Source: Apostichopus californicus (taxonomy: Eukaryota > Echinodermata > Holothuroidea > Aspidochirotida > Stichopodidae). Taken from it: a DNA stretch of 64,000 nt. This document shows, one piece after another, positions 58,901-64,000 of the stretch; positions within the stretch are counted from its first letter, which is position 1, and every line of letters starts with the position of its first letter. The stretch covers positions 1 through 64,000 of the forward strand of contig JAIPMN010000815.1 of NCBI GenBank assembly GCA_020650975.1, in the 5' to 3' direction. The notes under the pieces were generated by a model. The model searched no databases and had not been told where the DNA came from. It saw only the letters and a program-made list of their open reading frames with translations. Made by a program: the position numbers and the translations under genes.

Positions 58901-59357
58901 ACTTCTGTTCCGTTTTAGATTCCACGACTGCGCTGTGGATACATTTTCTGGCAAAACATTCAGGAAGCTGAAACAAGTAACGTCACGCTTGCCTGATAAG
59001 TTTCAGAGTAAGTATCGAACGTGTGTTATATATTAGCAAACTACGTGTCGTCTCATAACGTATTACTAACTCAACTACGAGATAAAAATGCTAAGTTAAA
59101 TTATAAAAGGAGCATTTTCATGCATTGCTCGTCCTCGACCTTATTGTTTATTCGGTGTTAGGAGCATTACGAAGATCAGTATAGGTCTCTCTCATCATAT
59201 CGGTTTTGTTTCTTGTTTCGTCTCCACAGTTGATCGTTCATCGGGGGGTACCTGGAAAATATTCAACAACAATAAAACTTATAAGTTCGATACTGGTCAA
59301 TGGGAAACAACACAACAAAGTCAGCAGTCTATATATACTGCCTATCCCCTATCCTAG
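55940..59357 (+). pseudogene. NACHT NTPase receptor gene, copy B (interrupted)
   Basis: Exons: 55940-56003 (ETSNDGMCEVNDPATTFKVLN), 56164-57853, 58485-58654, 58919-59007 and 59230-59357, with the same borders as copy A. The NACHT core is open for about 300 codons: KADLGYGKTACFLQM (56391-56435), VIVLIDGFSEL and MRIWIALRQ. It contains a segment (FPHQSDISENKVHDENTF) that copy A lacks. Beyond GTFEG the frame is broken repeatedly: TAA at 57061, TAG at 57103 and frame changes near 57385, 57440 and 57640-57740. Later exons give YPRGMISFEGKLDISFL, FHDCAVDTFSGKTF and GGTWKIFNNNKTYKFDTGQW. The intact half may still be expressed as a truncated Ig-NACHT or NACHT protein. The role is inferred from the family. 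Confidence 0.75.
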
Positions 59358-60330
59358 TTATGTGCAAATGGGTTAAAACATAAAGAAATAACAATGCTTT
59401 GGTCATAAGTCATTGATCATGGAGATCACAATTTAATGAAATGATTTATCAGTGTTTTAATACACATATTTGTTTATCTTAAACAAGCCGTAGCAATATG
59501 GCAAACATAATTTCAAGCAGAGATCCTTGTACAATGCTACTGTGATATGTTCTGTGCTATTATAACTTTGTTTCATTTCACCTCATATATAACCTTAAAT
59601 TGCGTTCTGTAACACATGCGGTTTAAGTTATACATATGTCGTAAACATTATGACAATTTATCGTTCAACTGTAGATTAAATGAGAGACATAGTGATGGGT
59701 TTCACTTTTCATGCTGCATAACATTACTTATCGTGTAACGTTAAAAACAAAATATAGGCGCAGATGATCAAGTACTTGTGAAAAGGTCACTTACAACATA
59801 TGCTTCCCTAATAGTATCTATTCTGGAAATACAACGTATAATAAAGAAGCAACATGTTGCCAAATGCCAAGTTTAACAGAAATTATCTAGCGTCACAAAA
59901 ATGAATTCTCATTTTTCATGAAGTAATTTCAACAAACTGCTACAAATTTTGACATCTTATACCCAAAACTGAACTAATATCAAGACAATTCTACTGATAA
60001 TGCTGTGAAATTGAGGCATCCTAGTATGGTAATATAGATTTTAATGAAGAACTTGTGTAATACTTCGTCTGGTCACTCTAAATCACACAAAACCTGTAAA
60101 TGTGTTTGTTAATTAAGATGGATACATCAGTGTACAGTTCATCAGTTAATTGAATACAGAGAATGACGTAATATTACCTAAGTTCATTGTATATTTTAGC
60201 TTCGAGGTGGCTTTGAACTATTGTGACAGTTAACCTGTTAAAATAACGTAATAGTATTTTCGTGCTACCACACGCTACGCTACGGAGTCACACATATGTG
60301 GTGTTTCCCCCATGTTTTCTGAGTATTTTA

Positions 60331-60335
<5 letters not shown>

Positions 60336-60372
<37 letters not shown>
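60336..60372. repeat. (AT)n microsatellite
   Basis: About 18 AT dinucleotides, present in copy B only. Confidence 0.95.
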
Positions 60373-60374
<2 letters not shown>

Positions 60375-60794
60375 CAGTGTTGACGTTGTATTTCGACATT
60401 TAGAGATACTGTAATCCCAATATTAAAATTTTCTTTAAATGTACATATTTTGCTTCATTTTTATATGATTTGTGGCTTTTAATAAAAATAACTACAGATC
60501 CGTTACAATTGTAATTGTAGTACAGGAATTCCGACATTTCGCGTCGAATTTTCCACTTAATTCAGTCATGATACTCGGACCTGTGCACTTTAAGGTGGTT
60601 TTATTTTGCTTCACTGTTTTTTTAATCTTTTTATTTTAAAGGAAAAGATGATTAGTAGCAAAACTTTTAATGGTTTAATATGCTTTACGAGAAACTCCAT
60701 TAAATGTGAATAAAACCTATCATTTCAAAGGCAAACTACATGATGTTAAAGTCATCAATTTTCATTTTTTTGTCTAAAATGTTTATTCATTTTC

Positions 60795-60849
60795 ATCATC
60801 ATCATCGTCATCGTCATCGTCATCGTCGTCGTCGTCATCGTCGTCGTCA
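60795..60849. repeat. (ATC/GTC)n trinucleotide array
   Basis: CATCATCATCGTCATCGTC-type units just beyond the 3' end of duplication copy B, similar in unit to 51730-51838. Confidence 0.93.
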
Positions 60850-61540
60850 ACAATAGTATGTAAGCAAAGACAAGTGACACAATCGTAACCATGGATGTGA
60901 CAGGTCTATTGCATGGTGGGTCAGTGAGGACTCAAACATTGTAACGCGAGTAACCGGACCATATGTGATGCAAGTAACTAATATTTTCAAATTATGTCAG
61001 CTTTGCTCAAATTGTAAGATTTGTAAAACAGTGTGACTTACCAAGGACACGTTACCTATCTATGTTATACGCCAACTTGATAATACCTACATTAAGTGGA
61101 ATTCGATGCCTAACTGTTAACCCAAATGAATCATGACATGCAATAACAGTCCCAGAGATTTAAAAGCACACCCCTATGAATATTGACTGTAGAAATATTC
61201 AGCAGGCTAGGTATTGTAACTTTTGTCGGGAAGCTTTTTCTGGTAATATGTTCCTTATTTAGACCAATTCTATAAACTTGCAAAACATTCTAAAGTTTTG
61301 GGTAAAATATTTTATATTGAAATGCGAGACCTAACTACATCAATAGTATCTCAGAGACAAAAAAACATGGATTGTGGGTGATATCACCATACATTTGTTG
61401 GTAGGTAAATTAACTACATAAAACCAAGTGCTGGGAGTTACATTTGAGATAGCTGGTCACTTACGCAAACAATTAACATATCAGCCCACGTGTGGCGCTT
61501 TTCATGGAATGTGTATATGCAAACACAATGTTGAATTTGT
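60850..61540. other. Spacer, no gene seen
   Basis: AT-rich, without a supported frame or repeat. Confidence 0.45.
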
Positions 61541-61549
61541 ATCACACCC

Positions 61550-62058
61550 TTAGTTGATGGCAGTGGTGGAGCGGTAATAAGACATGTCTGGTCTGCTGTA
61601 TCCAGTCGAAAGAAAATAATCCATGATGCTACATCTTTTTGTGAATGGGCTTAGTTCGAGGAAATGTGTGATTGTGAAAGAAATGACCAATGCAGATATC
61701 GCTGAGCGAAATAAAAGTTTAGATCTAGGAACTGTGTTTTCCGATGCTAAACCAACTACAGGCATTCGACGAATGCATCACATTAAGGTAATCAACTCCC
61801 ATGCAGAGTTGATCACTTTGTTGAATGACAGTTTGGAGATAGCTATATGAGTGTGCCCAGATCTCAAAGTCAAACAACCGAAAATCATGGTGGGGGACTG
61901 GTTTGTTGTTGACTATGACGGTTCACTGTTCCCAGGAGAAGTCATCGGCATTGGCTCACAGCAAGACATCTTGGTTTCAGTGACGTCAAGGGCTGTGCAT
62001 TACTGGAAATGGACCCAACCACAAGGACAGCATCTACTACCTACACTATCAAATAGTT
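61550..62058 (+). pseudogene. Decayed transposon-associated protein fragment
   Basis: Frames read DGSGGAVIRHVWSAVSSRKK, then DATSFCEWA, and later VGDWFVVDYDGSLFPGEVIG and HYWKWTQPQ. A D-G-x-G-G-x-x-K/R-like block followed by a VGDWVxVxYDGxxFPGxV block is, from memory, shared by large families of multicopy proteins in marine invertebrates linked to DNA transposons. The pieces are in order but not in one continuous frame, so it is a remnant. The exact superfamily is not determined. Confidence 0.45.
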
Positions 62059-62059
62059 A

Positions 62060-64000
62060 AGGCACTGGGAAAACAAGAAGTTGCCAACAAGTTGCGAAAA
62101 AGTTAGTCGTGACATCATTGTTATCATATAACCAGCATTTGAGATAAGAAATGCAACTCCATATATTGTTTGTTCTTATTGTACCTACATCGTATTTTTT
62201 TCAATACAGCTACTGCAATCAACCATTTTAACATTATCGAAAGCATCAATAAGCAATTCAATTAACAAACGTGTCTCATTTAACAATTGGTGGCCTTGTT
62301 GCTATTCACATTGTATGTGAGGCGTTTTACCTGTATGACTTCTGCTTGTGCTGGAGAGTCACTGGGGTCATGAACATTCACTTACCAATTTCTTCTGTGT
62401 TTAATTGTAGCCAAACTATAATTTCAGTTTTAGATTTTAGCTAACGTATATCATATTTGTGTAAATGTTAGATTTTCCGATGTTTCGTTCATAGTAGGAT
62501 TTCTTAAAGTAACAATCTCAATAGCTACAAGAAATATTACTGATAAAGGATGAAAAACAGCTAGATTAAAAATGAAAGACAAAAATTACATAATTCATGC
62601 CTTCAATCAGCTAAATACCAAGACTAAGAAATTAATTTGTAATATTGAAATTTATCATTCAGTTTTATTTCTCTTTCTTTCTGTTCTGTACAGCGCCGGT
62701 AATACTTTGGCCGTTATTAGCACAAATCTCATTTACAAATAATATCTTCATAGAAAAACCCTATGTGTTAAGTTCTTATGTAAAATTAATCTCTTATCGA
62801 CAGAGGTAATTTACCAACACCACAATGTTTGGAATGAATGAGCCCGGAATCGTATTAATATTAACATTGTGAAGTGTTACCCTCAGGAGGCAGGGGTTCA
62901 GAGATTCCGAAGTCGAGGATTCGGATCGAATCCCATTCATTCACAATTCTTTTGGAACTAAGACTATTACATGAGATTCGTTACTTTTCTTTAGCGCGTA
63001 TATTATATAATTGCCTGTGAGAACAAACTATCAAGTAAGAAAAAGAGAGATATTTTCCTGGTGTATCGCCGCTTTATTAACAAGAAGAGACTGAAACCAA
63101 CAAAGCTGTATATACATTAAATTCACTCTATTGTCTTCTTATACATACTGCGAAATATTATAGGAAACTACGTTAGGACTGATATTGTTTCACCTGTCCA
63201 TTGAAACAATTTTTCGTGCCATATCGCTACTCATCAATCTGCTCTTTCTTTCTTCAGGGTACAGAGCATTTGAGTTGCTCGTTTGATTTGGGAGGAGTCG
63301 AATTTAAGTAATATGTATTATATTATCTCCATCATGATACTTCCGTGTGATGCCTGTTTAGTTATAACTCAGTCAACTGCACTGCTGCTTTAGTAGTGAA
63401 AATTCAAACCGCTTCTTTTAGTGCTACCTTATGTAAATTGAGGTAAAGATGATAAGACTTAGGATAAAGTTACCATATAGTCATAAAAAAACATTAAACA
63501 CCCAACGCTTTCTAAAACAGGACTCGGGTTGCTTTTCAAAACTAGTTAGTTTTCTTATTTAACGACTGACGACAAGGCTAACGCAGTATTGACTTCAATT
63601 AAATTAAGCGCACACGTTACTAGTCCCTTGGTATAAATTTACCACGTGCCTGTAAACCTACACAATCGAGTATAGTATACTCACATTATGCGGATTACGA
63701 AAACATAAGAAGAGCCCATGGTTAAACCTAGATAAGGGTCGTTATATACAATATATAAGCTACACAGATAGAAGCCGTGGAACTGGGATTTGATGAACTC
63801 ATAATTTCAGTAAAATTTGCTCCTTTATATAAACCGTAGTACAGTAATATATCTAAAATATGCCATGTGGACGTGTTGACAAATGACGCTAAAACCCAAC
63901 CAATGTTCTGTATTCACTAGCTGAGTCAAAGTTTTTCAACTAAAAATTGTTCGTTTTACTGATGAAATTACCTGCCGCCCTTTGAGTTATACAACCAAAT
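62060..64000. other. Spacer, no supported gene
   Basis: AT-rich. GGATTCGGATCGAATCCC near 62920 resembles a tRNA B-box and may be a SINE scrap, but no A-box or cloverleaf is visible. Confidence 0.45.

Larger units (their letters stand above)
54985..60760 (+). repeat. Segmental duplication, copy B
   Basis: Collinear with 32200-40000, from GGGTGTAATATTCTG to AAAAGATGATTAGTAGCAAAA and shortly beyond. It has a 90-bp insertion relative to A at about 55265-55355 and an (AT)n run at 60336. It begins about 70 bp after the candidate juxtamembrane exon. Confidence 0.85.

Overview
The window is animal nuclear DNA: genes are split by GT-AG introns, and SINEs, terminal-inverted-repeat (TIR) elements, microsatellites and one solo LTR lie around and inside them. 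The gene content and the CTAGGCCT-rich, AT-rich spacer suggest an invertebrate deuterostome. An echinoderm, perhaps a sea cucumber, is my best guess, but no single feature proves it.

Left part (about 3.6-18.05 kb, minus strand): a complete EXO1 gene (5'-3' exonuclease of mismatch repair and end resection). I could join 14 coding exons in phase, giving 987 codons plus a stop, with all seven metal-binding acidic residues, an MLH1-binding-like SRFF motif and a PCNA-binding-like motif. Its introns hold a 21-bp minisatellite, two SINEs and a duplicated copy of the end of exon 3. A short CpG- and CRE/E2F/ETS-bearing stretch (about 18.05-18.3 kb) separates EXO1 from a divergent plus-strand gene whose exons at 24.6 and 25.9 kb encode the N-terminus of a TRAK/Milton kinesin adaptor. 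The rest of TRAK was not found in the window.

Middle (26-32 kb): repeats. These are three 145-bp tandem units carrying nuclear-receptor half-sites, a 1.5-kb hAT-like non-autonomous element, a broken exon of a SAMD3-like multicopy family, and a small element with repeated GACCCA/TGGGTC motifs.

Right part (32-61 kb): an immune-receptor-like locus. Two paralogous blocks (A, about 32.2-40.0 kb; B, about 55.0-60.8 kb) each carry a NACHT NTPase gene with unusual P-loop and Walker B motifs plus a shared three-exon C-terminal tail. Both are interrupted in the long NACHT exon, at different places. Directly upstream of copy B, and in the same orientation, are exons for a signal peptide, two immunoglobulin-like domains and a transmembrane segment (52.0-54.4 kb). 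This suggests, but does not prove, a membrane-anchored Ig-NACHT receptor. Head-to-head with it, on the minus strand, lies a second Ig ectodomain gene (51.3-50.35 kb) with the same exon plan. Between the copies sits a 2.5-kb TIR element carrying a minus-strand SAM-domain gene fragment related to the fragment at 30 kb.

The last 3 kb hold microsatellites, a decayed transposase-like fragment and otherwise featureless spacer.
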